A stretch of DNA of 28,642 nt, from the NCBI GenBank assembly GCA_937995995.1, contig CALKIP010000196.1, forward strand, positions 1 through 28,642, read 5' to 3'. The stretch's first letter is position 1, and every line of letters begins with the position of its first letter. Source of the DNA: an uncultured bacterium (GTDB taxonomy: Bacteria; Gemmatimonadota; Gemmatimonadetes; Longimicrobiales; RSA9). The translations under genes and the position numbers were made by a program. This document shows, one piece after another, positions 1 through 8,186 of the stretch. The notes beneath the pieces were generated by a model. That model did not search any database. It was not told the DNA's origin and saw only the letters and a program-made list of their open reading frames with translations.

Positions 1-179
1 GGTCCTGACCGGCCGCGGCGCCCGGCGCCGGCGTACCGGTTTAGGCCACCCTTCGTGCCTCCGCTCCCCGGAGGCGATTCGTCGTACGGCTGATGGGGCC
101 CGTGTTTCTCGGGTGGGTTCCCGATGCTCTCGTCCTCGACCTTGGGCCGCTGCTTGATCGGTCCCTTCTGCTGTGGCAC
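1..179 (-). CDS. small hydrophilic protein, unknown function, truncated by left edge
   Basis: An open frame starts with GTG at 177-179 and runs off the left edge without a stop, giving at least 59 residues. A GGAGG Shine-Dalgarno sits five bases upstream of the GTG, which decides this start. Third codon positions are strongly GC-rich, as in neighbouring real genes. The visible peptide begins MPQQKGPIKQRPKVEDESIG and is rich in Pro, Lys, Glu and Gly, with no membrane segment. It follows the prepilin peptidase gene on the same strand after a 97-base gap, so it may share that transcript. I do not recognise a family. It could be a disordered small protein or the start of a longer one. Confidence 0.45.
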   Translation of the reverse strand, partial: MPQQKGPIKQRPKVEDESIGNPPEKHGPHQPYDESPPGSGGTKGGLNRYAGAGRRGRSG

Positions 180-276
180 GGCTTCCTCCCGTTTCCTTTG
201 TCGCGGGTGTCGACGGCTGGAAAAGGGTGCAGCGGCCGTGCCAGGGAGCAGGGGCGCGAAACCGCGCCGCGGCGAT

Positions 277-1065
277 TCAAGCGGTTCCGAACACCAGGCC
301 CAGGTACCAGTCGATGATGACGTCGCCCCAGCCGTGGGCGATCGCCGCGCCCATGGCGAGGAAGGTACCGAGAGGCAGGTACGCCCCGAGGACGGACGAG
401 CGCCCGCGCCACCAGAGTATCGGCACTCCGATCACGAGCCCGAGCACGGAGCCGAGGAGCACGGTGAGCAGCATGCCGCCGAGGCCGACGAAGGCGCCGA
501 CCATCGCCATCATGTGTACATCGCCGAGCCCGAGCGCCGGTTTGCGGAAGAGGCGCTCGCCGCCCCAGGAGACGCCCCACATGAGCGCATAGCCGACGGC
601 GCCGCCGATGAAGGCATCGAGGAAGGAGAAGCCACCGGGCAGCGCCGCGAAGGCCAGCCCGAACGCCGCTCCGCCGAGCGAGAACTGGTCGGGGATGACC
701 ATCGCCTTGGCATCGGTCATGGCGATGCCCAGGAGGAGCGTGAGGAAGACGGCGGAGCGGAGCGCCTCGGGATCGGCGCCGAAGCGCACCGCGGAGGCGA
801 GCCAGAGGAGCGCCGTCGCGATCTCGATCAGTGGGTACTGCGGCGAGATCGGCGCACGGCACGCACGGCACTTCCCCAGGAGGAGGGCGTAGCTCGCCAC
901 GGGGATGTTGTCGTACCACGCGATCGCCGCATTGCACGAGGGGCAGCGTGAGCGTGGCCTCACGACCGATTCACCCGCGGGCCAGCGATTGATGCAGACG
1001 TTCAGGAACGAGCCGACCGCCGCACCGACGAGTGCCGCGTAAATCCAGATCAGGTATTCAGGCAT
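277..1065 (-). CDS. pilD: prepilin peptidase (A24 leader peptidase / N-methyltransferase)
   Basis: Inner-membrane aspartic protease that cleaves and N-methylates type IV prepilins and type II secretion pseudopilins. The 262-residue product matches the usual family length. An N-terminal segment (about 5-25) is followed by two CxxC pairs at 41-44 and 66-69, the zinc-binding cytoplasmic domain seen in bifunctional members. The catalytic aspartates are visible: D118 in the MTDAKAMVIPD stretch and D182 in the GLGD motif (179-182). Multiple hydrophobic helices cover 80-260. The ATG at 1063-1065 puts the family-typical short N-terminus first; longer in-frame upstream sequence is arginine-rich and overlaps the preceding gene. 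It lies 8 bases after the methyltransferase stop on the same strand, so the two are probably cotranscribed. No pilin genes are visible here. Confidence 0.95.
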   Translation of the reverse strand: MPEYLIWIYAALVGAAVGSFLNVCINRWPAGESVVRPRSRCPSCNAAIAWYDNIPVASYALLLGKCRACRAPISPQYPLIEIATALLWLASAVRFGADPEALRSAVFLTLLLGIAMTDAKAMVIPDQFSLGGAAFGLAFAALPGGFSFLDAFIGGAVGYALMWGVSWGGERLFRKPALGLGDVHMMAMVGAFVGLGGMLLTVLLGSVLGLVIGVPILWWRGRSSVLGAYLPLGTFLAMGAAIAHGWGDVIIDWYLGLVFGTA

Positions 1066-1073
1066 GCGGATCT

Positions 1074-1844
1074 TCAGTCTATTCGGGTCAGCAGGTACAG
1101 CAGGACGCCTGCGGCTACCCCGACGTTCAACGATTCCACGTGCTCGGCCACCGGGACCGCGATCAACGCGTCGGCTGCCTCTCGCATCGCGGGGCCGAGC
1201 CCTGCGCCCTCGTTGCCGACGACGAGCGCGCAACGATTCGGCACGCGAATACCGCCCACATCGATTCCACCGGCCTCGGCGCCGTAGATCGTAAAGCCGT
1301 GGCGCCGCAGCCAGTCGACGAGAGCAGGGGCGATGGTCTGCACGATCGGGGTACGGAACGACGCACCCGCGGCTGCGCGTACCGCCTTGGGATTCCAGGG
1401 ATCGACTGTTCCCGGCAGCGCCGCTACCATCTCGACACCGAAGGCGGCCGCGGTGCGCACCAGGGTGCCGAAGTTGCCGGGATCCTGCACTGCGTCGAGT
1501 ACGAGCACGGTCGCGTCGCCCTCCACGCGAATCTCGTCCAGCTCCCTGTGCGGAATCTCCGCGACGACCAGCACGCCCTGGGGCGATTCCGTCCCGGCCA
1601 AGGACTCCAGCACCCGGTCCTCGACGCGGCGAACCGGGGCGCGCGCCTCGAGCGCCCCGAGCAGCGCCCGGCCGCGCTCTCCGGCCTCGAGCGCTGGAGA
1701 GGCCAGGGCAAGGCGCAGCGACAGCCCGGCGGCGACCAGCTCCTCCACCACGCGGACTCCTTCCGCTAGGAAGAGCCCTTCGGCCTCCCGCATCTTCCGG
1801 CGGTGCAGACCCCGGATCAGCTTGTGTTCAGCGCGACTTGCCAC
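1074..1844 (-). CDS. TrmH/SpoU-family RNA 2'-O-methyltransferase
   Basis: SPOUT-fold methyltransferase that transfers a methyl group from S-adenosylmethionine to a ribose 2'-OH of rRNA or tRNA. The 256-residue product shows the three SpoU motifs in order: the DAVQDPGNFGTLVRTA stretch (117-132), VVGNEGAGL (208-216) and ESLNVGVAAGVLLY (237-250). These form the knotted SAM site. An N-terminal substrate-binding domain of about 90 residues is present, as in RlmB-like and TsnR-like proteins. The start is GTG at 1842-1844 with GAGGG just upstream. It is divergent from the M48 gene across 74 bases, so both promoters must lie there. The exact RNA target cannot be read from sequence; 23S rRNA is the likeliest. 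Confidence 0.9.
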   Translation of the reverse strand: MASRAEHKLIRGLHRRKMREAEGLFLAEGVRVVEELVAAGLSLRLALASPALEAGERGRALLGALEARAPVRRVEDRVLESLAGTESPQGVLVVAEIPHRELDEIRVEGDATVLVLDAVQDPGNFGTLVRTAAAFGVEMVAALPGTVDPWNPKAVRAAAGASFRTPIVQTIAPALVDWLRRHGFTIYGAEAGGIDVGGIRVPNRCALVVGNEGAGLGPAMREAADALIAVPVAEHVESLNVGVAAGVLLYLLTRID

Positions 1845-1918
1845 GACCCTCGACGTGGAACATCTCTTGCGACCCGGCCTAGACCAGGAGTAGTTCCCCT
1901 TGAGGAGATAGAAGTTTC

Positions 1919-2746
1919 ATGCGGGCACTTTGCCAACGCTTCGGCCGCACCGCGGTCCCCGGCTTCGTGGCCGGCGCTACGCTCCTCGTCGGCGCCTGTG
2001 GTATCTCGCAGCAGCAGGAGATCCAACTCGGGCGCCAGTACGCCGCCGAGATCAACCGCGAGCTCCCGATCGTCGAGGACGCGACGATCCACCGCTACAT
2101 CAACCTGCTCGGCGACAGGATCGCGCGACAGGGCGGCCGCAACATCGACTACACCTTCTACGTCGTCAACACCGCCGCCGTGAACGCGTTTGCCGTGCCC
2201 GGCGGTTTCATCTACGTGAACCGAGGACTGATCGAACGCACGGAAAACCTCTCCGAGCTGGCCGGCGTCCTCGCTCACGAGATCGGGCACGTCGAGGAGC
2301 GCCACAGCGTGGAGCAGCTCGAGCGAATGCAGCGCGCCAACCTCGGGCTCTCGATGGCCTACATCCTCCTCGGCCGCAGGCCCGGCACCCTCGAGCAGGC
2401 CGGCGTCCAGGTCGCGGGCGCGGCGATCTTCGCCGGCTTCAGCCGGAGCGCCGAGAACGAGGCCGACGCCGTGGCCGTCCCGCTCCTCGTCTCGGCCGGC
2501 ATCAATCCGAACGGCCTGGTCAGCTTCTTCTACAAGCTGCTCGAGGAGCAGCAGCGGCAGCCGTCGACCGTCGAGCAGTGGTTCTCGACCCACCCGCTCA
2601 CGCGGGACCGAATCGAGAACGTGCAGGCGGAGATCAATCGAATCCCGCAGGCGCAGCTACGCAACCTGACCGTCAACACGGAACAGTACGAAGCGTTCAA
2701 GTCTCGCCTTCGCAGCTATCGGGCGCCTCCGGCCCAGTTCCGGTAG
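1919..2746 (+). CDS. M48-family zinc metalloprotease, lipoprotein
   Basis: Periplasmic, membrane-anchored metalloprotease related to BepA/LoiP/HtpX, a family that clears misfolded envelope proteins. The 275-residue product begins with a basic and hydrophobic signal ending in a lipobox, VGAC, with C27 as the lipidated residue. The zinc motif HEIGH is at 120-124. The third ligand region ENEAD is at 159-163, and the family's SThP motif is at 213-216. A GAGGAGA Shine-Dalgarno about ten bases upstream supports the ATG. There is no TPR tail as in BepA; the C-terminus stops soon after the protease domain. The gene stands alone on its strand before thiD. Its substrate is unknown. Confidence 0.92.
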   Translation: MRALCQRFGRTAVPGFVAGATLLVGACGISQQQEIQLGRQYAAEINRELPIVEDATIHRYINLLGDRIARQGGRNIDYTFYVVNTAAVNAFAVPGGFIYVNRGLIERTENLSELAGVLAHEIGHVEERHSVEQLERMQRANLGLSMAYILLGRRPGTLEQAGVQVAGAAIFAGFSRSAENEADAVAVPLLVSAGINPNGLVSFFYKLLEEQQRQPSTVEQWFSTHPLTRDRIENVQAEINRIPQAQLRNLTVNTEQYEAFKSRLRSYRAPPAQFR

Positions 2747-2787
2747 ACCCAGGGCGCTGTTGCCCGCTTCCGGTATCGCTCCCCCGA

Positions 2788-2810
2788 GGCCCTCGTACCC
2801 GGCGAGGGCC
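2788..2810 (+). terminator. 8-bp perfect hairpin after the M48 gene
   Basis: GGCCCTCG at 2788-2795 pairs perfectly with CGAGGGCC at 2803-2810 around a 7-base loop, 41 bases after the M48 stop. There is no T tract after it, so it is either a weak or factor-assisted terminator, or an mRNA 3' stabilising hairpin. The rest of the 205-base gap before thiD shows no recognisable element. In particular, no CTGAGA or other TPP-riboswitch core is present. Confidence 0.45.
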
Positions 2811-2951
2811 CGGTGCATCGGGCCGTTGGCAGAGTCCGCCGACCTGCGCCACCCTTCCCGGCAGAAAGCCCAGTCCGACCCACCCCCTCTCGACCACGGC
2901 CGCTCGGAGGGCTAGCTTGCCGTCTGAATCGACGACCCCGGGAGGAGAGGT

Positions 2952-3755
2952 ATGCTTCCGATTGCATTGACGATCGCCGGCAGCGACAGCGGCGGTGGCG
3001 CCGGCATTCAGGCGGACCTGAAGACGTTTCACGCCTTTGGCGTATTCGGCACCTCCGCGATCACGGCGCTCACGGCGCAGAATACACGTGGCGTTTCCGC
3101 GGTGCACGCCGTTCCCGCAAGCATGGTTCGCGAGCAGATTCGGGCGGTGGCCAGCGACCTCCGCCCGGCGGCGCTCAAGACCGGCATGCTCGCCACGGCC
3201 GAGCTGGTGCGGACCGTGGCCGAGGCGATCGCTGAGGACCGGCTCGAAAACATCGTGGTGGATCCGGTCATGGTGGCCACGACGGGTGCACGGCTCCTCG
3301 ACGCGGACGCGGAAGACGCCATCGTCGAGTACCTGCTGCCGCTTACCTCTGTCGTGACGCCGAATCTGGACGAGGCGGCGATCCTGGCCGGACACGCCAT
3401 CGAAGGCGAGGCCGATATGCGTCGTGCCGCAGAGGCGCTGGTCGCGAGGGGCGCGGCCGCGGCGCTGATCAAGGGCGGCCACCTGCTTGCCGACGAGATC
3501 GCCGACGTCCTCTACGACGGCCGCGAGTTCCATGTATGGCGTCGGCCGAAGCTGGAGACGACGAGCACGCACGGCACCGGCTGCACCCTCTCCGCCGCGA
3601 TCGCCGCAGGGCTCGCCCACGGCCGGCCACTCACACGTGCGGTCGAGGACGCGCTCGACTTCGTACAGCGTGCCATCGTCGAGGCGCCGGGTCTGGGCGA
3701 GGGTCATGGCCCGCTCAATCATTTCGTGGCGGCCACCCCCGTCGCCACGGACTGA
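2952..3755 (+). CDS. thiD: bifunctional hydroxymethylpyrimidine / phosphomethylpyrimidine kinase
   Basis: Cytoplasmic ribokinase-fold enzyme that phosphorylates HMP and then HMP-phosphate to HMP-pyrophosphate, the pyrimidine precursor of thiamine. The 267-residue length is standard. The N-terminal substrate loop IAGSDSGGGAGIQADLK is at 8-24, the ALKTGML stretch is at about 74-80, VVDPVMVATTG is at about 102-112, and the ATP/anion-hole motif GTGCTLS is near 210. A near-perfect GGAGGAGAGG site lies directly before the ATG. No other thi genes are nearby and no TPP riboswitch is visible upstream, unlike many thiD operons. The stop codon lies inside the 3' end of the convergent solute-binding gene (37-base overlap). 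Confidence 0.96.
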   Translation: MLPIALTIAGSDSGGGAGIQADLKTFHAFGVFGTSAITALTAQNTRGVSAVHAVPASMVREQIRAVASDLRPAALKTGMLATAELVRTVAEAIAEDRLENIVVDPVMVATTGARLLDADAEDAIVEYLLPLTSVVTPNLDEAAILAGHAIEGEADMRRAAEALVARGAAAALIKGGHLLADEIADVLYDGREFHVWRRPKLETTSTHGTGCTLSAAIAAGLAHGRPLTRAVEDALDFVQRAIVEAPGLGEGHGPLNHFVAATPVATD

Positions 3756-5425
3756 GGCTCGGTCGAGGTCGCCTTCCACCAGCGCGGGAGTGTGTCGAAG
3801 ATGCCGCGCACATCCATCTCGACACCGCGCACGCGCCGGTTCACCACGTAGAGGTCCGGTGTGTAGTATAGGAAGGTGAACGGCTGATCCTCGCGCAGGA
3901 TCTCCTGCAGCTCATGCCAGAGCCGGCGCGCGGCCTCGGCGTCGTGCGTCCGGCTCGCCTCGTCGATGATGCGATCGACCTCCGCGTTCTGGTACGACGC
4001 GAGCTGATAGGGCCCGCCGATCGCCTCCGAGTGGAACTGATCGCGGAGCGAACTGGGCCGAAAATCCGCTTCCCACGCCAGGAAGACCGCATCGAAGCGG
4101 CGCTCCGGCGAGACCATGTCGCCGATCATCGTGGCGAAGTCCACCGAACGGATCCGCAGATCGATCCCGACCTTGCGCAGGTCGGCCTGGACCTTCTCCG
4201 CCACGTTCTGGTTGTACTCGTTGTTGCCGGGCGCCGTGAGTGTGATCCTGAGGTCATGACCCGACTCATCCTCGAGGGTGCCGTCGCCGTCGCGGTCCCG
4301 GTATCCCGCCTCGGCCAGGAGCGCCAGTGCGGCGGCCGTGTCGTAGGGGAGCGGCTCCAGCGACTCCGCGTACGCCCAGTGGTCCGGGTAGATCGGGCCG
4401 ATGGCGAGTCGACCGTACCCCGCGCGCAATGCATCCAGCATCTCCTGCCGGTCGATCGCCATCGAGAGTGCGCGGCGGACGCGTGCATCGTCGAGGGGCG
4501 GGCGAAGTCCGTTCCAGCCGAGGATCTGGTACTTTCGGCTCGGGCGCACGATGGCCCGCAACTCCGGCAGCGCGTCCAGTGCCTCGAGCTGATCGGAACG
4601 GGGCGAAAGGATCAGATCGACCGAGCCGGTGCGGATCTCGGTGAGTTGGGCAGCATTTTCCGGGACCACGCGCCAGACCAGACGATCCAGGTACGGCCGG
4701 CCGCCCAGCCCCTCGGGAAAGTCCGGGTTGGCCTCGAAGGTCCAGCGGTCGTTGGCCCGCTGAGATACGAAGCGGAACGGCCCGTTCCCCACGGGACTGC
4801 GGTTGAATGCGGCACGCTGGAGCGCACCCGCCGGGATGGTGTCCAGCAGGTGGCGCGGCATGATCGGGAAGAACGGCAGTCCCGCGAGGGGATCGAAGTG
4901 TGGCTCGAAGCCGAAGCGCACGGTGAAGCTGTCCAGCACCACGACATCGCCCCAGTGAGCGAAGTAGTTGGAGTTCGCGAACCCCGTCTCCGGATCCCGG
5001 GCACGTCCGTAGGTGAACGCCACGTCGTACGCGGTCGTGCGAACACCATCATGCCAGTGGACATCGTTCCGAAGGTGGAACACCACGCCGGTATCGCCGA
5101 GCATTTCCCACGACTCGGCCAGGCGCGGCACGTATTCGGCGTCCGGGCCGTAGCCCAGCAGCGGGAGGAAGAGGGCGTTGCGTAGGAGGTCCTGTGTGAG
5201 CGCGTCCCGTGAGATGAGGCCGTTGGCCGCATCCAGGTCCGTCACCGCGGCGATGACGAGCGTGCCCCCGTAGACCGGCGGGCCATCCAGGGCCGCATCG
5301 CCGGAGGGGCGATCGGCGCGGTCGGCACAGGCCGAAGTGAATGCACAAAGCGCCGCTACGGCCAGGACATGGACACGTGCGGCGACCATTCCGCGGCGCA
5401 TCGAGAACACCGTGCGTCGTTGCAT
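3719..5425 (-). CDS. ABC transporter substrate-binding lipoprotein, family 5 (oligopeptide/nickel type)
   Basis: Periplasmic binding protein of the DppA/OppA class that captures peptides or other solutes for an ABC importer. The 568-residue product has a signal ending in the lipobox TSAC, with C33 lipidated. Family-5 signatures follow: YVPRLAESWE near 98-107, then FHLRNDVHWHDG, and the domain II core with LDDARVRRALSMAIDRQEML. An insertion with an EF-hand-like DRDGDG loop, common in this family, follows a GYRDRDGDG stretch. AGGAG six bases before the ATG supports the first Met. No permease or ATPase genes are adjacent, so it is an orphan binding protein in this window. Its 3' end overlaps the thiD 3' end on the other strand. 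The ligand is not predictable. Confidence 0.93.
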   Translation of the reverse strand: MQRRTVFSMRRGMVAARVHVLAVAALCAFTSACADRADRPSGDAALDGPPVYGGTLVIAAVTDLDAANGLISRDALTQDLLRNALFLPLLGYGPDAEYVPRLAESWEMLGDTGVVFHLRNDVHWHDGVRTTAYDVAFTYGRARDPETGFANSNYFAHWGDVVVLDSFTVRFGFEPHFDPLAGLPFFPIMPRHLLDTIPAGALQRAAFNRSPVGNGPFRFVSQRANDRWTFEANPDFPEGLGGRPYLDRLVWRVVPENAAQLTEIRTGSVDLILSPRSDQLEALDALPELRAIVRPSRKYQILGWNGLRPPLDDARVRRALSMAIDRQEMLDALRAGYGRLAIGPIYPDHWAYAESLEPLPYDTAAALALLAEAGYRDRDGDGTLEDESGHDLRITLTAPGNNEYNQNVAEKVQADLRKVGIDLRIRSVDFATMIGDMVSPERRFDAVFLAWEADFRPSSLRDQFHSEAIGGPYQLASYQNAEVDRIIDEASRTHDAEAARRLWHELQEILREDQPFTFLYYTPDLYVVNRRVRGVEMDVRGIFDTLPRWWKATSTEPQSVATGVAATK

Positions 5426-5472
5426 CGGATCTCCTGCTACCCGTTAGTCGGTCGGAAACACCCCAGGCACTC

Positions 5473-5501
5473 AGTATCGGCACCGCCCCGGGCTGCCTGA
5501 A
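5473..5501 (-). promoter_or_regulatory. weak candidate sigma-70 promoter for the solute-binding gene
   Basis: On the minus strand TTCAGG (5496-5501) and GATACT (5473-5478) are separated by 17 bases, 48 bases upstream of the ATG. The -10 matches four of six consensus bases and the -35 only three, so this is tentative. Confidence 0.3.
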
Positions 5502-5542
5502 GAGAGATCGACACCGGGGACAGGGCAGATCCGGCGCCGGAA

Positions 5543-6373
5543 TCAGACCGTTTCGACGTCCGGCAGCGCCCCGATGCGCTGGATGACGCCGCGGACCAGT
5601 TCGGTGAAGCGCCCCCGCGCCTCCTCACCCGCAGCCAGCACCTCCTCGTGGCTGAGCGGTGTCGGCGAGAGCCCGGCGGCGGGGTTCGTGATCAGCGAAA
5701 TACCCAGCACGCGCAGACCGATCGCACGGGCGACGATCACCTCGGGGACCGTACTCATCCCGACTGCATCCCCGCCGAAGCGCCGCATCATCCGGATCTC
5801 GGCCGGCGTCTCGTAGCTCGGCCCGGAGAGCGCCACGTACACGCCACGAGTCACCCGGACACGCCGCTCGAAGGCGACCTCCTCCGCGAGCGCCTGGAGC
5901 TCGCGGTCGTACGGCTCCGACATGTCCGGGAAGCGCTCGTCGCCCGGGACGGTCTGGCCGATGAGCGGGTTGCGGCCCATCAGGTTGATGTGGTCGTCGA
6001 TGATCATCAGATCGCCGGCGCGAAACGTCGGATTCAACCCGCCGGCCGCGTTGGTCACGAGGAGCGTGCGCGCACCGAGGGCGGCCCCGGCCCGAATCGG
6101 GAGCGTGACCACCTCGGGCGCGTGGCCCTCGTAGAGGTGATAGCGCCCCTGCAGCGCGAGGCACTCGACACCCTCCAGCCGCCCAGCGACGAGGTTGCCC
6201 TTGTGCCCTTCGGCCGTGGCCGGCGCGAAGCCCGGGATCTCGGCGAAGGGGATGTGCACGGCATCCTCCAGCCGGTCCGCGAGTGCGCCCAGCCCCGAAC
6301 CGAGCACGAGCATGACCCGCGGCCTTCGCGTCACCCGCTCGTGCAGGAACGCGAGCGTCTCCGTCATGTTCAT
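5543..6373 (-). CDS. punA: purine nucleoside phosphorylase (trimeric, 6-oxopurine specific)
   Basis: Cytosolic salvage enzyme that splits inosine, guanosine and deoxy forms with phosphate to the base and (deoxy)ribose-1-phosphate. The 276-residue product shows the phosphate-binding LGSGLG loop (24-29), H57 in the EGHKGN stretch, and GRYHLYEG (76-83). It also shows TNAAGGLNP (107-115), SGPSYETPAE (183-192) and SLITNPAAG (226-234). E188 and N230 correspond to the Glu/Asn pair that selects 6-oxopurines in mammalian-type PNPs. The ATG overlaps the stop of the upstream nucleoside transporter in an ATGA arrangement; an alternative ATG lies two codons further on. The coupling fits a job in salvaging imported nucleosides. 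Confidence 0.95.
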   Translation of the reverse strand: MNMTETLAFLHERVTRRPRVMLVLGSGLGALADRLEDAVHIPFAEIPGFAPATAEGHKGNLVAGRLEGVECLALQGRYHLYEGHAPEVVTLPIRAGAALGARTLLVTNAAGGLNPTFRAGDLMIIDDHINLMGRNPLIGQTVPGDERFPDMSEPYDRELQALAEEVAFERRVRVTRGVYVALSGPSYETPAEIRMMRRFGGDAVGMSTVPEVIVARAIGLRVLGISLITNPAAGLSPTPLSHEEVLAAGEEARGRFTELVRGVIQRIGALPDVETV

Positions 6374-8001
6374 ACGAGTATCCCCGCCACCGTCGCCGTC
6401 ATGAAGGCGGCCAGCGTGCCACCGATCATCGCGCGCAGCCCGATCCTCGAGAGGTCGCTGCGCCGCGAGGGTGCGATCCCGCCGATCCCGCCGATCTGGA
6501 TCGCGATCGAGCTGAAGTTCGCGAACCCGGCTAGCGCGTAGACCGCGATCACCACCGAGCGCGGCGAGAGGTCGCCGCCACCGGAAAGGAGGTTCGAGAG
6601 CTGCAGGTAGGCGACGAATTCGTTCAGCACCGTCTTCACGCCGAGCAGCGAGCCGACGACTGCGGCATCCTCCCACGGCACGCCCATCACCCACGCCAGC
6701 GGCGCGAGAAGCCACCCCAGGATCACCTCCAGGGTAAGCGACTGGCCACTGTCGAGCCACCCCCAGCCCTGGAGGAGCGCCGTGAGCTGGGTGACGTCTC
6801 CCAGCCAGCCGAGGAGCGCGTTCACGAGCGCGATCAGCGCGATGAAGGCCAGGAGCATCGCGCCGACGTTGAGCGCCAGCGTGAGCCCCTCCCCTGCCCC
6901 ACGTGCCGCCGCATCGATGACGTTGGCGTCCGGATTCTCGATCTCGATATCGAGCGCGCCGCGAGTGACTGGCTCCTCTCGCTCAGGATACATGATCTTC
7001 GCGATCACGAGTGCCGCGGGAGCGGACATCACACTCGCCGCCACCAGGTGCCCGGCAATGTCCGGGAAGTAGGCGATCAGCATCCCGACGTACGCCGCCA
7101 TGACACCGCCGGCAACGGTGGCGAAGCCGGCGGTCATCACCGCCATGAGCTCCGACATCGTCATCCTGGAGATGAACGGCTTGATCAGGAGCGGCGCCTC
7201 CGTCTGGCCGACGAAGATGTTGCCCGCGGCCGAGAGCGTCTCGGCGCCCGACGTGCCGAGCGTGCGCATCATGATCCACGCCATCCCCTTCACGATCGCC
7301 TGCATGATGCCCAGATAGTAGAGGACGGTCATGAGCGAGGAGAAGAAGATGATCGTGGGCAGCACGTTGAAGGCGAAGGAGGCGCCGGTCTGCGCCACCA
7401 TCCCGATGGTCTGCTCGATCGGTGCGTTGCCCAACGCCTCGCCCGCGCCGACCGGTACGTTGTTCCAGACCAGGTTTGCGAAGAGGAACCGCGCGCCCTC
7501 GATCGTGAACCCGAGGAGCGCGACGATGATCTGGTTGATCCAGCCGAAGACCGCCTCACCCGCCGCCGTCCTCAGGATGAGCAGCGCGAAGATGAACTGA
7601 AGCCCGACGCCCCACGCGATCAGCCGCCAGGGGACCACGCGGCGGTCCACGCTGAGGAGCCACGCCAGGCCGAGCATTACGATCAAGCCCAGAAAGGAGA
7701 TGAGCCGGGCATACCACGGGGTGTCGACCTCTTCCCTTGCCTGCCGCACCGCATCGCCCGCCGTCTGTGCGGGCGCCGGCTCACCTGCCCCGACCTCCGC
7801 GAGGTCTGGCGTGACGACGGCCGAGTGTTCGGCTGCAACGGCACCCGCGAGTTCGAGAGCCGCACCGGCCGCCGGCATCTCGGCACCGCCGGTTGCACCC
7901 TCAGACGCATCCAATCCTGGCCGTGTCGCACCGATCCCGATGAGGAGGGCGGTCACGAGCCAGAGGATGTAGTGCCAGCGTCGGCGTGAGGACTTCATCA
8001 T
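6370..8001 (-). CDS. nupC: concentrative nucleoside transporter (CNT family) with N-terminal extension
   Basis: Inner-membrane cation-coupled importer of nucleosides. The 543-residue product carries the CNT hallmarks GQTEAPLLIKP (265-275) and GVKTVLNEFVAY (in the C-terminal half), plus gate and nucleoside-recognition domains spread over many helices from about 97 to 543. It is longer than the usual roughly 400 residues because of an unusual N-terminus. That consists of a signal-like or extra helix (11-25), then a roughly 70-residue Ala/Glu/Pro-rich soluble linker (28-95) before the first family helix. Start choice is uncertain because the Shine-Dalgarno is weak; the two tandem ATG codons at 7996-8001 are the only starts preceding the hydrophobic segment. 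It is translationally coupled to the downstream phosphorylase gene. Confidence 0.93.
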   Translation of the reverse strand: MMKSSRRRWHYILWLVTALLIGIGATRPGLDASEGATGGAEMPAAGAALELAGAVAAEHSAVVTPDLAEVGAGEPAPAQTAGDAVRQAREEVDTPWYARLISFLGLIVMLGLAWLLSVDRRVVPWRLIAWGVGLQFIFALLILRTAAGEAVFGWINQIIVALLGFTIEGARFLFANLVWNNVPVGAGEALGNAPIEQTIGMVAQTGASFAFNVLPTIIFFSSLMTVLYYLGIMQAIVKGMAWIMMRTLGTSGAETLSAAGNIFVGQTEAPLLIKPFISRMTMSELMAVMTAGFATVAGGVMAAYVGMLIAYFPDIAGHLVAASVMSAPAALVIAKIMYPEREEPVTRGALDIEIENPDANVIDAAARGAGEGLTLALNVGAMLLAFIALIALVNALLGWLGDVTQLTALLQGWGWLDSGQSLTLEVILGWLLAPLAWVMGVPWEDAAVVGSLLGVKTVLNEFVAYLQLSNLLSGGGDLSPRSVVIAVYALAGFANFSSIAIQIGGIGGIAPSRRSDLSRIGLRAMIGGTLAAFMTATVAGILV

Positions 8002-8186
8002 CCGTACCCATCCGATTGACGTTTGGAGCGTTTTCCTGCTCCGCCACGGGCCTGCGTCCCGATTGTGACTTTTCGCCCGGCTCCGATCTCGGTCCTATCG
8101 GCCCCGGAAACGAAGCGGGCTGCGGTTCCGAAGCGCTGCGGGCCCTGCACCAGGCTCGCGAGCCGTGGCCGCTGCAGTGCCGTCGC

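Noticed and set aside
2747..2951. TPP riboswitch before thiD
   Set aside because: The conserved CTGAGA and neighbouring core segments of the THI element are absent.
3914..5185. 423-codon plus-strand frame opposite the solute-binding gene
   Set aside because: Shadow frame of a recognised gene; composition is typical of antisense GC-rich sequence.
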